Positions 30,701-42,128 of a stretch of DNA of 64,000 nucleotides are shown one piece after another (the stretch's first letter is position 1; the number at the start of each line of letters is the position of its first letter). Where the stretch lies: NCBI GenBank assembly GCA_037783545.1, contig JBBELK010000930.1, positions 290,140 through 354,139 on the forward strand. The letters run 5' to 3'. The notes under the pieces are model-generated. The model saw only the letters and a program-made list of their open reading frames with translations. It was not told the origin of the DNA and did not search any database. This DNA comes from Henricia sp. BOLD:AAB3569. Its lineage: Eukaryota > Echinodermata > Asteroidea > Spinulosida > Echinasteridae. Position numbers and translations under genes: made by a program.

Positions 30701-33109
30701 TGTACATTAAATGCAATCCCCAGAATTAACTTACAACCTTTTAGGGTGTCTTTTATGATCCTGATATATATGGGATGCTAACAACAAAATAAAATGCTCT
30801 GGAGATGACCAAGATGGCGGCCAGTATGGCCGCTAATATGTCCCAAATGGAAAATATATATTAGCCAAATATAATATGATAAAATAATTTATAAAATTGC
30901 TAGTTATGTGCTTTTGACCGTTTTAAATTTTGTTCTGGCATCCCCATATTTTTCTATCATACATCATGCTCTAAATTCAAAATTGGCGACCAATATGGCT
31001 GCCAACAGTGGCCAAATGTAAGAAAAATGATATACAATGACAAAAAAATAATGCATAAATTAAATGCAACCCCCTTCCGCTAAACTAACCTCACCAACTT
31101 TTTATGATGCCTTTTAGAGTACTGAAACAGTTTTAGATGTTAACATTATTAAAATAAAATCTTCTGGAGACAAAGATGGTGGCCAATATGGCCGCCAAAA
31201 ATGGTATAAAATTAAAAGCATATCATAAGGCGAATAATTAGCATTTCTAAATTGCTATTCATATGTTCTTGACCCTCATTTATTATACAACCAATATATG
31301 GCTGCCAAAATATGTGGGGTGTTTCAAATATTCGTTCTCAGTTGATCGGGTACTATGTGGCTTGCGTCATGCACTCTGTGGCGCACATCATATACTGTAT
31401 CGCGTTGGAACACGCACACGCAGTACACAGTGCCCATGCATTTTGGACCGCGTAGATGCGAACCAAAAATAAGTAAATCGTTTGCAAACGATCTAAATAA
31501 TTTCATCTTTACGGATTATTTTGTGGTAAAATTATATCATTTTGAGCGGAAACCTTTCATTGGGTAGTTGCTATTAATTCAATCTTTACTTTCAGAACTT
31601 TTCCCCTGTAAACTCGTCGATTACTTTTTGCGGTCGTTGCAAATGATACACTGGGCCTTTAAGGGATCCTCCACTAAGAGATCCAGTGAAACTGAAACTT
31701 CCCTCACTGTAGCATTGGCATATTGGATAGGTGTGTCTCCAGTACATGTAGACCCAAGGGATGCATCTGTATGGAAATATCGCACAGGACAACTGCCCAT
31801 CCTAATCCTTCTGCATGTTGCTTGCTGGTTTCTATCATGTTGAGGAGTGTACGATTAAACTGCTCTATAAGCACATCCAAATTCGAATTGTATTGAGTTG
31901 TTCACATTTTGTGTACCCCAATAATTATGCCCACTTCAATACCGTTGATTTTTCTGGAATCGTTCTTTCCCACTTTAGACTCCCTCTTCACGAACAACAA
32001 ACACCCCATTGTCTCATGATCCCATATCTGTGTCTCTTAGATCATATTTGTTGTGATCATGGACAAAAATACTGAGGATATTTATAATTTTTTGTAGACC
32101 TGAAAAATCATTTAACTTCAAACATGATAAGAATACCAAGATGACAACTGATAAGGGTGAACAACATCATTTAATTTATGTTTTCTAATTTGTTTTTGGC
32201 CGATTAGATATCATTTTTCTTACATTCAGCTACACTTGACAGCCATATTGATCGCTGTCTTGAATTTAAAGCGTGGTAGCAAAGTAGCACATACACCATA
32301 TAAAAATTTGTGAGTAAAAATATAACTAATCATTTAAATCATTATTTTGCTATAAATATATGACCTTTTCTATTTTTGAAAATGTTTGGTGACCATATTG
32401 GCCACCATCTTGGATATCGCCAGACCATTTTTTAATTAACATGTTTTTGTGACATCAAAAGGCACCCCAAAAGTTGGTGTGCGTTAGTTCTTGAAGGTGC
32501 AACAGTTTTTTTAATTTTTCTCTTTATTATGTGTCATTTTTTTCTCATATCTAGCCACTTTTGGCAGCTACAGCGATCGCTATCTTCAAGCTGTGGGTTA
32601 TTTTTGGCCCATTATATATCATTCTCCTCATATAATGGCCACTTTTGGCAGCCATTTTTAATTTGGAGCATGGTAGAAAATCCTAAAAATAAAATTTGCG
32701 AGGGTAAGAAACATAACTAGCAATTTTATAAATGATTGTCATTATTGGCTAATATACATGTATGATCTTTTTCTTTTTAGTGGCCATTTTAGATATCTCC
32801 AGAGCATTTCATTGTATTGTATTGTTAACATGCAAAATATGCTATATATCACAAAGGGCTCCCCAATAAGTTGGTGTGGGTTAGTTCTGGGTGGTTGCCT
32901 TTAATGTATGTGTTTTTCATTATTTTTTTTTGTCCATTATATATCTTTTTTTTCTTCATATTGGCTGCCATATTGGCCGCCATATTGGCCGCTATATTGG
33001 CTGCCATATTGGCCGCCATATTTAACTTAAAGCATGATAGTAAAATAGGGGACCCCAGAAATAAATTTGCGAGGGTCAAAAAAATATAACCTTTGTTATG
33101 TATGTGTTT

Positions 33110-33649
33110 ATCATAATTTTTGTCCATTATATATCATTTTGCTCACAGTTGGCCCACTTTTAGCAGCCATATTGGCCTCCATATTGGCCGCCATTTTGAA
33201 TTTGAAGCATGATAGAAAAAAGGGGACCCCAGAAATAAATTTGCGAGGGTCAAAAAAATATAACCTTTGTTATGTATGTGTTTATCATTATTTTTGTCCA
33301 TTATATATCATTTTGCTCACAGTTGGCCACTTTTGGCAGCCATATTGGCCTCCATATTGGCCGCCATTTTGAATTTGAAGCATGATAGAAAAAAAGGGAC
33401 CCCAGAAATAAATTTGCGAGGGTAAAAAACATATAACTAGCCATTTTTAAAGTGCTTTCATCATATTATTTGGCCAATATATGATTTTTGACCATTTTGG
33501 CCGCCATTTTGAATAACCCGAGTGCATCGGGTTTTTTTTACTGTTAACATCAAAAATGTGTTTTAGGACCATAAAATGCACCTAAAAAAGTTGGTTTGGT
33601 TTAGTACTGGGGGGGGTGCACGGGGGGTCCCCCATAGATACCCGACTAG
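33110..33649 (-). repeat. Right high-identity arm of palindrome
   Basis: Complement of the left arm, including CCCGAGTGCATCGGG and GTGCACGGGGGGTCCCCC. Confidence 0.8.
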
Positions 33650-33889
33650 TCGTCTGCGGCGGCCGCCCCGCTAGTGCATGGCAATGCCGCACGGTGCATT
33701 GTTTGTTGTTTTGCGTACAATGTATGATGTACTAAGGCAATAAGGCATGACATAAAAAAAATTTCAACAAAATCTTACTGCAAAAGAAAATTTTCTTACT
33801 GCTAAAATTGCTTCTTTGTCACCCAATTTGTCACCCTCTCTGGAGCATTTATCATGTCATATTTAAAAGGATTTATTAGTGATATTTAA

Positions 33890-35602
33890 ATTTATATATA
33901 CCCTGAACAAACTGTTCCTTACTATTTGTTACGATAAACAAGTTCAAATGTCTGTCAACCTGCGACAAGCCACGACAATTACTTACAACAACTTACAACA
34001 ACTCTTAAGTTACGATTACTTACGAAAAACACTGCCACTGTGTGACAATTGTACTAGCTGGCTCTGGTGATCTTTATAAATCATAAATTTTGGGAATTTC
34101 AAAGCCAAATCGCACAGTGGGAGCTAAGCCGGTATTCCGCTGTGCAATATTTTCTTACGACTAGTCGCAATTATCTTAAGATATAACAGGTACAATTTCG
34201 TAGCGTCTCGCAGGTTGTCACAGACTTTTGTACAGTTTTTGGTCACTGCATGATTTGCCACAATTTGTTGCGACTGCGACACATGCAAAAGTAGGAAGTA
34301 TTGTACGTGTCGTAAGGATTCTCAGCCACTTCACGACATATCTTTTAATTTGCAAATTCTAACGCTTACGATATGGTTACAATGTGCAATTTATTCCGAA
34401 AACATACAAATTTTTCCCTTTATTTTTGTTAGTGATCTCCCAATTTAACAGTTCCTTAAGAGATGACACGGTACGATCAGAAAATTTGTTGATCCTGTTT
34501 AAATGTCCATGACAAGCCACAGCTTACGAAACTCTACAACAAGCTACGATTGCACTGTAACAAATCTTAGAAAATCGTAATGCTTAGCGCTTATTGTATT
34601 GTTGTGATATGGATTTTTTTATAAATACATACGAATGTCTGCGATTCATTACGATTCCTTACTATTTGTTATGATTCCTTACGATGACGCAGTACAAATC
34701 TACTGTTACGACATCTGCGGGTTGTTCACAGACAGTAATTTTGTTACAAATCTTAGAAAATGTTAACACTTAATTAGCGCTTATCGTATTGTAAAGATAA
34801 ATGCATTTTCAGTATACGAATGTCTGCGATCATGATCATGAGCACACATTGTGCGATTCATTACGATTCCTTACTATTTGTTACGATTCCTTAATATTTG
34901 TTATGATTTCTTACGATGACGCAGTACAAATCTACTGTGACGACATCTGCGTGTTGTTCAGACAGTCGATCATTTTGTTACAAATCTTAGAAAATTGTAA
35001 CGCTTAATTAGCGCTTATCGTATTGTAACGATAAATGCATTTTCAGTATACGAATGTCTGCGATTCCTTACGATTCCTTACAATGACAGTACGAATCAAC
35101 GACATCTGTGACTTGTTCAGATACATACGAATGTCTGCGATCATGATCACACATTGTGCGATTCATTACGATTCCTTACTATTTGTTACGATTCCTTAAT
35201 ATTTGTTATGATTTCTTACGATGACGCAGTACAAATCTACTCTGACGACATCTGCGTGTTGCAGACAGTCGATCATTTTGTTACAAATCTTAGAAAATTG
35301 TAACGCTTAGCGCTTATCGTATTGTAACGATATATGCATTTTCAGTATACAAATGTCTGCGATTCATATTACGATTCCTTACGATGACAGTGCGAATCTA
35401 CGACATCTGCGACTTAATTGTTCAGAAACATACAAATGTCTGTGATCATGATTACGCATTGTGCGATTCATTACAATTCCTTAAGATTTAGTTACGATGA
35501 CAGTACAAATCAACAACATCTGCGACAAGCCACGACCACTTACGATACTCCATGTCAATCTTCGAAAAGCTGTGTTTTACGTAACCCTCCCACTTTGCGA
35601 TA
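33890..35602. repeat. Satellite-like array of TTACGATTCCTTAC units
   Basis: Words GATGACGCAGTACAAATCTA (34684, 34916, 35221), AAATCTTAGAAAAT (34567, 34747, 34982, 35287) and TTTTCAGTATACGAATGTCT recur with 185-305 base spacing. Ends may be ATCGCACAGTGGGAG (34111) and the inverse CTCCCACTTTGCGAT (35587), suggesting an element with internal tandem amplification. No coding potential. Confidence 0.6.
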
Positions 35603-36239
35603 TATCGTATAAAAAGTTGCAGGTAATCTCAGCAAAATTGAACAGTGAAATTTGTGCTTGTACATCTTGAAATTTTTGCTTCCAAATACAAAATATGGTA
35701 GTCGACAGGCCCAAACCGATTATCCTTGCAACTTGAGAAAAACCTAGGAGAAAAGTCAGATTTTGTTCAAATTAATTGTCATATGGGCTATAGGTTTTGT
35801 ACACGGGGTGCAAGGACGACTTGTCTCGAGGACGACTTGAGCCAGGAACGACTTGTCTCCGGGACGACTTGACCTGGGGATGACTTGACCTAGGTGTTAC
35901 TTGAGGGGAGCGAGTTGACTCGGGGACGACTTGTCCCGTTTCGCGTACTAGGCCTACGCGCGGTGTTTTGTTTGCCACACGAAAAGCATTGTTTAGCGAG
36001 ATTTTATAACTTTAAAAATGGTTAATAAATTTATGTGGAGTTACTCTATAGAACTTTGACTAATCATGTTTCTTGTATTTTGTTTTCCTAGTACGAATAT
36101 TATAATAACTTTCGCTTTTTTCGTGAATGCTACCTATATTGATATGGATGATTCCAGAAGCTCCCCGCCGCTGGTTGGTTACAATTTATGAATAATTCAC
36201 CACCTCCGTTGCTGTTGAATTATTCAGCACGAAGGTCAC
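35603..36239. other. Non-coding stretch with GACGACTTG repeats
   Basis: 35810-35945 is a degenerate array of GGACGACTTGTCCCG/GACTTGACC words, about 13 bases per unit. The rest shows nothing recognisable. Confidence 0.5.
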
Positions 36240-36367
36240 ATATACGCTTTGGTAAAGGCGTTCGGGGCGAACAGTCTGCAGTATGAATGTTAGTCTTTCC
36301 TCAAGCGCTAGCAAAACAGTGCACAAAACAAACCTCGCCACGGACGCCTTGACTAAAGGCTATCTTG
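36240..36367 (-). repeat. Dispersed repeat B, minus copy
   Basis: Complement of the 29685-29815 pattern: AGCCTTTAGTCAAGGC, GGCGAGGT, GCGCTTGAGGAAAGACTA, ACGCCTTTACCAAAGCGT. It overlaps and supplies the last about 20 codons and stop of the transposase frame at 36301. Confidence 0.65.
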
Positions 36368-37212
36368 ACTCCGGCTTTGAAGGCAGAGTGAGCCATTTCA
36401 GTCATGTTTAGGAATGGGGAGTAGGGAGTGAGTCGCTTTAACTGGATCAGGGGAGGGGCATATGGTGGTAGCTCTGCGTTCACGTGTGGGCGGGCGTTAT
36501 CGTAGACCAAAAAGATCGGCTCATCCTGGGGAAACATATTCTCGCACTCGCGTGCCGTTTCCGCCCGGAACCCCTCAAATATCTCTTTTGTGACGGTTTC
36601 AAACGCAATGCGATGATGGACCAGTCCTATCTCACCAGAAACTGCAAAGGTTACATTGCAATTGCGACCACGTTGCCCATGGACCACTCTTCTAGCTGGG
36701 ACTCCACGAAGGGCTCGTCCGAACGAACGTCTTGTCAAGATATTGTAGCCTGTCTCGTCGATGAAGACACGGTGGGCCAACACACCATGTTGGAGAAACC
36801 ACTGGGCATACTCGACGCGCATGTCAAGTACGCGAGGGGAGTTCCTTACTTCAGGGTAATCAACATGACATCCAACGCTCGAGCAATGGTGCTGGGAGAA
36901 CTGAACATGCGGCTTCTCAGGCAGGGCATGCTCCAGGTCTTCTTTCATTTGCTTTAGAGTTAGAAGGGGGTTCAAGTCTAGCAGGCGCTGTAGCTCGTTC
37001 CTCATTTGATCGTCCATCTTGGTGTTATGAGCTCCTCCTTTGGGCAGACTTTGACGGCGACCAGTGCGAACATAATTGGCAACTATTGACCTTGCAGTCG
37101 CTCTTTTTACTCCCAGAGTATCTGCTAGCTCTAGATAGTCGGCGTTGTTATTCTCGATCAACCTCTCCCTATCCACATTTTGTACCCTACTGTAATGTCG
37201 ACGGGCCGCCAT
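36301..37212 (-). pseudogene. Tc1/mariner-superfamily transposase with compensating frameshifts
   Basis: 303 residues from ATG 37212 (MAARRHYSR); the upstream extension to 37443 has no domain. Residues 15-55 form a helix-turn-helix (ELADTLGVKRATARSIV). Catalytic residues are D152 (FIDETGYN), D238 (VYDNARPH) and E272 (FLNMTEM), with 33 residues between the last two. Between residues about 101 and 122 the conserved text SPSTIARALDVMLITLK is found in another frame, so two compensating indels scramble the linker. The C terminus runs into repeat B. TIRs could not be found. Confidence 0.75.
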
Positions 37213-38363
37213 CTTTATGTCTGAACACTTAATTAAGAGAGATATAAAGGTGAGCACACACTGATTGCAGACGTATGATATGATTACGCTGAGAGAGCCC
37301 GGGCTTTTATATATAAATACGGATATGCAGGAATGTCCTAAAATATGACTAGAACGATTTGGAATATGTTTGCCCATTAATGGAATTGAATCCTCGATCA
37401 ACCCCTTGCTCCTGTTCAGACGAAATTGAATGACCAGTACCATACTTTTAATTTGAATACAGCTAAACCGTGATAGAATGCTCGGATAGCGAGGTTAATT
37501 GAGTCTTTGGAATTGTTGAATAACGCTCTTCACGATTTTTTAATTTAAATCTAAATTAAATGAGCCACGCGTTAAAATGAATAAAAAAATGTTGAAAATG
37601 GCCGGGAAAACCTATAATGGAAACATAAATAACACCGACATTTTCACATCAGAAATGCTGTATATGACAATTACAACATGGCTCTGTGACCAAAAAAATG
37701 GAAAATCGCAGATTTTACTTTTGTACAGTGTACCCAAATTTCGGTGTATCGTCCGTGTCCTTCCGTGTCCGAAATGGGCTGTCAGTGATAGCATCCATGC
37801 ACTTTTTAGTATTTGCCCCCAATTATCAATCGAAAAGGCCCCATTTCCTGCAGGTTGCGATGAAATGAGAAAATGTATCCAACTGAAAGAAAGTGATCTA
37901 CACTTGTAAATGGTGTGCGATCCAGGCAGGTACAAGTCATTAGTTTTAAGTAACACATGAACATTTAGGGAGAGTGCTCGTTTTAGCCGTAATTTTCCCG
38001 TTTTAAACCGCAAGTCGTGGGGCTTCGTGGCCAAATGGCCGCAGGTTTTTCATATGGGCTGCATTGACCTCATTCCTCCAAGCGGAGGACGCAATGAAGT
38101 TGCGAACCTTCGCCTTGTTATATACGAGGGGGTCAGCGTACATGTAGGCTGATCCAGAACATTTGTGAGGGGGAGGGCTAAGAGCCATTTTTAAACAAAA
38201 CTCTAGTCCTTATGTTAAAAACGGTATAATACATGGACTACTACCATAAACTATATGGGAAGGGGCGGGTGTTCTTCCTTCTCTTTCTTCTACCTCCTCT
38301 TTTCCCGTTTGTTTCCATTATTTTTATTTTTTTACAATTTTAGGGGGGAGGGGGAGGGAGCTA
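37213..38363. other. Non-coding stretch, no gene recognised
   Basis: AT-rich flank of the transposase, short unrelated frames and a CT-rich then GA-rich patch (38255-38360) just before the CACTG terminus. Confidence 0.45.
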
Positions 38364-38369
38364 CACTGC

Positions 38370-39025
38370 AAAAAAAATTTTCTTATTTTAAGAAAAAAAA
38401 AATCTTAAAACTAGAAAATTTTCTTGGGAGTGAGCCAAGAAATTTTTTTCCAGTTTCAAGAAAATATTTTTCTTATCTTAAGAAAATAATTTTCTTAAAA
38501 TAAGAAAATATCGTAAGAAAATATTTTCTTAGGTAAGATTGATTTTCTTAAAACAAGAAAATAATTTTCTTATTTTAAGAAAACATACTAGAAAACTTTT
38601 CTTAAAAAATTTCTTAAGAAAATAATTTTCTTTAAATAAGAAAATATCGTAAGAAAATATTTCTTACTTTTAAGAAATATTTTCTTAGGTAAGATATATT
38701 TTCTTAAAACAAGAAAATTATTTTCTTATTTTAAGAAAACATACTAGAAAACTTTTCTTGAAAAATTTTCTTGGGAGTGAGACAAGAAAGTAAGAAAATT
38801 TTAAGAAACTTTTTCTAGGAGAGCTAGAAACTTTTTCTAGCTCTTCTAGAAAAAAAATCTTAATTTTCTTGGGAGTGAGACAAGAATAAGAAAATTTTAA
38901 GAAAATTTTTCTAGGAGAGCTAGAAACTTTTTCTAGCTCTTCTAGAAAAAAAATCTTAATTTGTTTTTTTTTCTAGTCAAAGCAAAGGGTTAAGGTGAGC
39001 GTTTTTTCTTAAAAAAAGAAAATAT
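38370..39025. repeat. Left subterminal repeat array
   Basis: Dense TTTTCTTA/TAAGAAAA words, with longer duplicated blocks: ATACTAGAAAACTTTTCTT (twice) and CTAGGAGAGCTAGAAACTTT with TTGGGAGTGAGACAAGAA (twice, 38765-38955). Confidence 0.8.
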
Positions 39026-40416
39026 TTTTTTTAGAAACCTGTCTGTCACCACTATAAGGCAAGTTGCGAGGGAAAGACGTGTCATTAGATGGAGTTTGAA
39101 TCCCAGCTGAAGAAGGAAGGTGCATGCAATGAAAGAATACAAAATTGATTAACAGTAAAAATAATTATCTTTTACACACATCAATTTCATGTTATACACA
39201 TCATATGACAAAACCTGGATGAAAGACTCATCAGATTTCTAAAGTCATGCACTAACGTAACCCATCATCCAAAGATTTCCAATGATATAGGTTTTATTTA
39301 AATTTCTCAAAGAATTTCTCACAGAAATTTGCATTTCACTGAAAAAATGGAATTTGTACCTTCAAAATATGGATTTTTTTCATTGATTTCAATTAAAAAC
39401 ATGGAATTTGCTATAATCTAACAAATGGATTACTGCCGTCGCTAACAGAGCTCTACATGTAATTAAGAAATTTGATGGACGGACACATAACCAGTTTAGA
39501 ATACAGGTTACATTACGAAGGAGAGTTTGGAGGTACATGTAAAATGCTCTTTGTTCCTAGAAAAAAATGTAAAATATAATGTAGACCCAAATAATTTCAT
39601 CAGCTTGGTTTACACACATGTTCAACGGTAATTTTTCATGAGTGAGGATTTTTTTCTCTTACCTCAAGCAGAGGTCTCCACTCAAGCAGATGTCGTCAGT
39701 GAATGACTTACTCGGTTGTCAATGTTGGAGCCATCATGATCAGACACGACATATCCTGAAGTTTGAATTCCCCGCTAGAGCTTGAATGATGTCATCACCA
39801 ATATCAACAACTTAGTGATTCACTCACTGACGAAGTCTATATTTGTTTTATATACCTCATACCCTGTCGAGGATAATCTACACCATACACATAAAAAGCT
39901 GCAAAAGTTGCGGAAACGCCCAATGGTATACTGCTGGTGGTGCACAGAACGGTTCCATCCATTTTATGGCAAGGTCCACTGTGGTGTAGGGGTTTGCCTT
40001 GATGACCAGGGTAGGGGTTGGAACTATAGGCTCCTGTTCAAATGTAAGTAAACAATATAGCAAAAATCAGTTAACTGAAATATTAAATATTATATACCTC
40101 ATACAATGATTCTCGTTCACCGATTGGTTAAAAGCAGATCACGCGACATGGATTAATTCAACCTTTTCTGTGCGCAACTATTGTCTGACCTTTTGCATCA
40201 AGGTCAAAGGATAATACGTTTTAAAATACTATTCCCTAGGGCGTAGAGAATATCACGCACATGTGCCAGTATGTGTGCGTGTGCCAGCAAGCGGGCGTTC
40301 GCATTAAGCAACCACTGCATTTTGGCTTGCTCTCGGTTAACTTAATTTTGTCAAGAAATACATGTACCAATCATTTGACAAAAAAATATCAATGTATGAG
40401 GTACGTGTATATAAAA
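39026..40416. other. Interior of CACTG element; splice-like signals on both strands
   Basis: 39782-40043 is an open plus-strand segment ending AAAT/GTAAGTA with a CWWC...CGVGVC pattern. The complement of the same stretch is open too, after an acceptor TTGAACAG/GAG at 40034. I cannot decide between strands. Otherwise nothing recognised. Confidence 0.35.
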
Positions 40417-40602
40417 CAAATATTGACTGCTCTATATTTGGGTGATGGTGCAAACTATACCGCCCCTAGGTGATCTTGACATGGCATGCCTGCTATTTTC
40501 TCTCGGCCTGCGACCTCAGGAAAATAGCAGGCATGCCATCTCAAGATCATCTTGGGACAATAGTTTGCACCATCACCCTCATGAGCAGTCAATATTTGTA
40601 TA
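40417..40602. repeat. Long hairpin, about 85-base arms
   Basis: CAAATATTGACTGCTC and GGTGATGGTGCAAACTAT, then GATCTTGACATGGCATGCCT (left arm, to 40500) are inverted at 40518-40602 with few mismatches around a 17-base loop. Confidence 0.85.
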
Positions 40603-40967
40603 CTATTTTCAGCTTTATTTCATTTATAAATTAGGGAAGCATTGTCTGCAAGATATGTGACAAAGGGTTACCCCTTTGGCTTCCTTTGCTCCCCCATTTG
40701 TCTCAAACATCAGGTTAATGTTTGTGTTTTAACAAAAGGTTTGGGGTGATGTACTTTGATCACATGTCGTGCTGGGTATATTGAAAGGTAATTTGTTGTT
40801 CCAGTTTTCCTCAGAATAGTCTTAGATAAAACTAAAGTATTGCACAGTTACAAATGTAAATAATAGTACTGAACAGTTAAATAATTCCAAACCCATTCTA
40901 CCACCAGCTACGATGCACCGGGCAGCACAGCCATGAGCCTTAAAATTACATTGGACAATTAAGTTAC

Positions 40968-41039
40968 CTTGTCAATGACATCCTATAGTCAGATCCTTTT
41001 CGGCCATCAACAATGGAATGAGCAGGCAACAGGCAGTAA
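40968..41039 (-). other. Candidate internal exon (72 nt) of an unidentified spliced transcript
   Basis: Bounded on the minus strand by GAGCTTACAG acceptor and AAG/GTAACT donor. One frame is open (YCLLPAHSIVDGRKGSDYRM). It could splice to 41969-42128 upstream, which has stops in every frame, so a non-coding transcript is as likely as a protein. Confidence 0.35.
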
Positions 41040-41273
41040 CTGTAAGCTCTGAAACAAAATTAAACATTACATTTTAGTACCTATTTTAGCACAATATTGT
41101 CTTCTTCTCTTTGCTATTCCACTTTCTTGACCTCTCCCCTTCACATTCTTGCCCGTCTTCAAAAAGCAATGATAAACGCCCAGTGTTTTTATTTCAAAAA
41201 CATATTTGCACGTTTTTTTCTGAAAGTGGTGGATTTTAACCTTTGGCTGCAAGGTTGCAGTTGTATGTTTTAA

Positions 41274-41442
41274 TTAGGGGTTAAAAGTAGGTTTGGCTAA
41301 TCTTAAACACACGTTTAAAGCCAGCTAGGGGTCCTGGGCACTGATAATGCCTGAGCCGCCAGGCGAGGGCATTATCAGTGCCCAGGACCCCTAGCTGGTT
41401 TTAAACGGGTTGTTTAAGATTGGCCAAACCTACTTCTAATCC
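41274..41442. repeat. Long hairpin, about 77-base arms
   Basis: Left arm 41274-41350 (AGCTAGGGGTCCTGGGCACT, GATAATGCC) is inverted at 41367-41442 around a 16-base loop; about 90% identity by eye. Confidence 0.9.
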
Positions 41443-41862
41443 CATTCATAAATACCTTTACGTGTAAATCGGTAAAATTCACCAAAATTAGCTCGTCATT
41501 TTGCCATGTTTTGCATTCACTTTCCTATGCCTACAGTCTAGTGTCAACACGGCGTTCGTACAACTGCGAGTTGTGCGTGATGTTGTTTTTGTTAGATCGC
41601 GCGCGTTACGCGCAACGCAGGCGTGTTGCTCGCGCACGCACACGACTGGGTATAAGTACAAGACAAGTGCACAATTTGCTTTCAGGCGGGTGCAGTTTCT
41701 TTGTGCATGTGCGTATTCCATATACGCGCTGACTACGGCACAAACGCGGGACAGCCAGCCGGGCATTATCACTATTCTTTATCGCTAATTTAAGACTGCC
41801 CACGTGACGTGCTCTCAGCCAATAGGGATGCGTAAACTGTCCAAGGTATTTATGAATGAGAT
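41443..41862. repeat. MITE-like segment with CATTCATAAATACCTT ends
   Basis: CATTCATAAATACCTT at 41443 is inverted at 41846-41861 (AAGGTATTTATGAATG). About 420 bp, no coding. Contains CCAATAG and CACGTGACGTG near the right end. Confidence 0.55.
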
Positions 41863-41968
41863 TTTAAAGGTCTTGACCTTTCGATAACTTGACAATGTGT
41901 GAGTAACCTTCCAAACGCCTATCAGTATCATGTAAAACAAAAGCAAATACAAAATTAATACGACGTAC

Positions 41969-42128
41969 CTTGCTTATCGTTGCAGGTGTTTTCTAGTTAG
42001 TATATTTTTGCAGGCACTGCATAATGGTTTCTGCCTGCTTTATGATTCCTGACCGCCATGGCGATCCCCGTCTTCTGTAGGCACTTGTAGATGTCCTTTG
42101 CGTAGCTGCACTGCAATTCTTTCAGCAG
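41969..42128 (-). other. Candidate internal exon (160 nt), minus strand
   Basis: The acceptor TATTTTCTTTGCAG/CTG has a good pyrimidine tract and the donor is CAAG/GTACGT. All three frames contain stops toward the end, so it would be non-coding or hold a stop. An upstream partner donor AAAAG/GTGAGTG lies at 42864, giving a plausible three-exon chain 42864 to 40968. Confidence 0.35.

Larger units (their letters stand above)
30160..33649. mobile_element. 3.5-kb palindromic (fold-back) element rich in ATGGCGGCCA
   Basis: CTAGTCGGGTATCTATGGGG at 30160 is exactly inverted at 33630-33649. The outer about 540 bases of each arm are almost identical, and weaker inverted similarity continues to about 31250 and 32240. 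The arms are built from 400-500-base modules with GATGTTAACA, TGCTCTGGAGAT and runs of AATATGGCGGCCAATATGG. No coding sequence; apparent frames are translations of the repeat. Fold-back-type DNA transposon is the likeliest class. Confidence 0.85.

Noticed and set aside
30228-33372. Frames inside the palindrome (ILAAILAAI-type proteins)
   Set aside because: Translations of TTGGCCGCCATA repeats, present on both arms.
36484-36957. Plus-strand ORF of 157 codons
   Set aside because: Lies antisense to the DDE transposase, whose catalytic motifs are clear on the minus strand.
39782-40051. Zinc-ribbon exon of a piggyBac-type transposase
   Set aside because: Only two Cys pairs match and the opposite strand is equally open with its own splice signal; not enough to assign.
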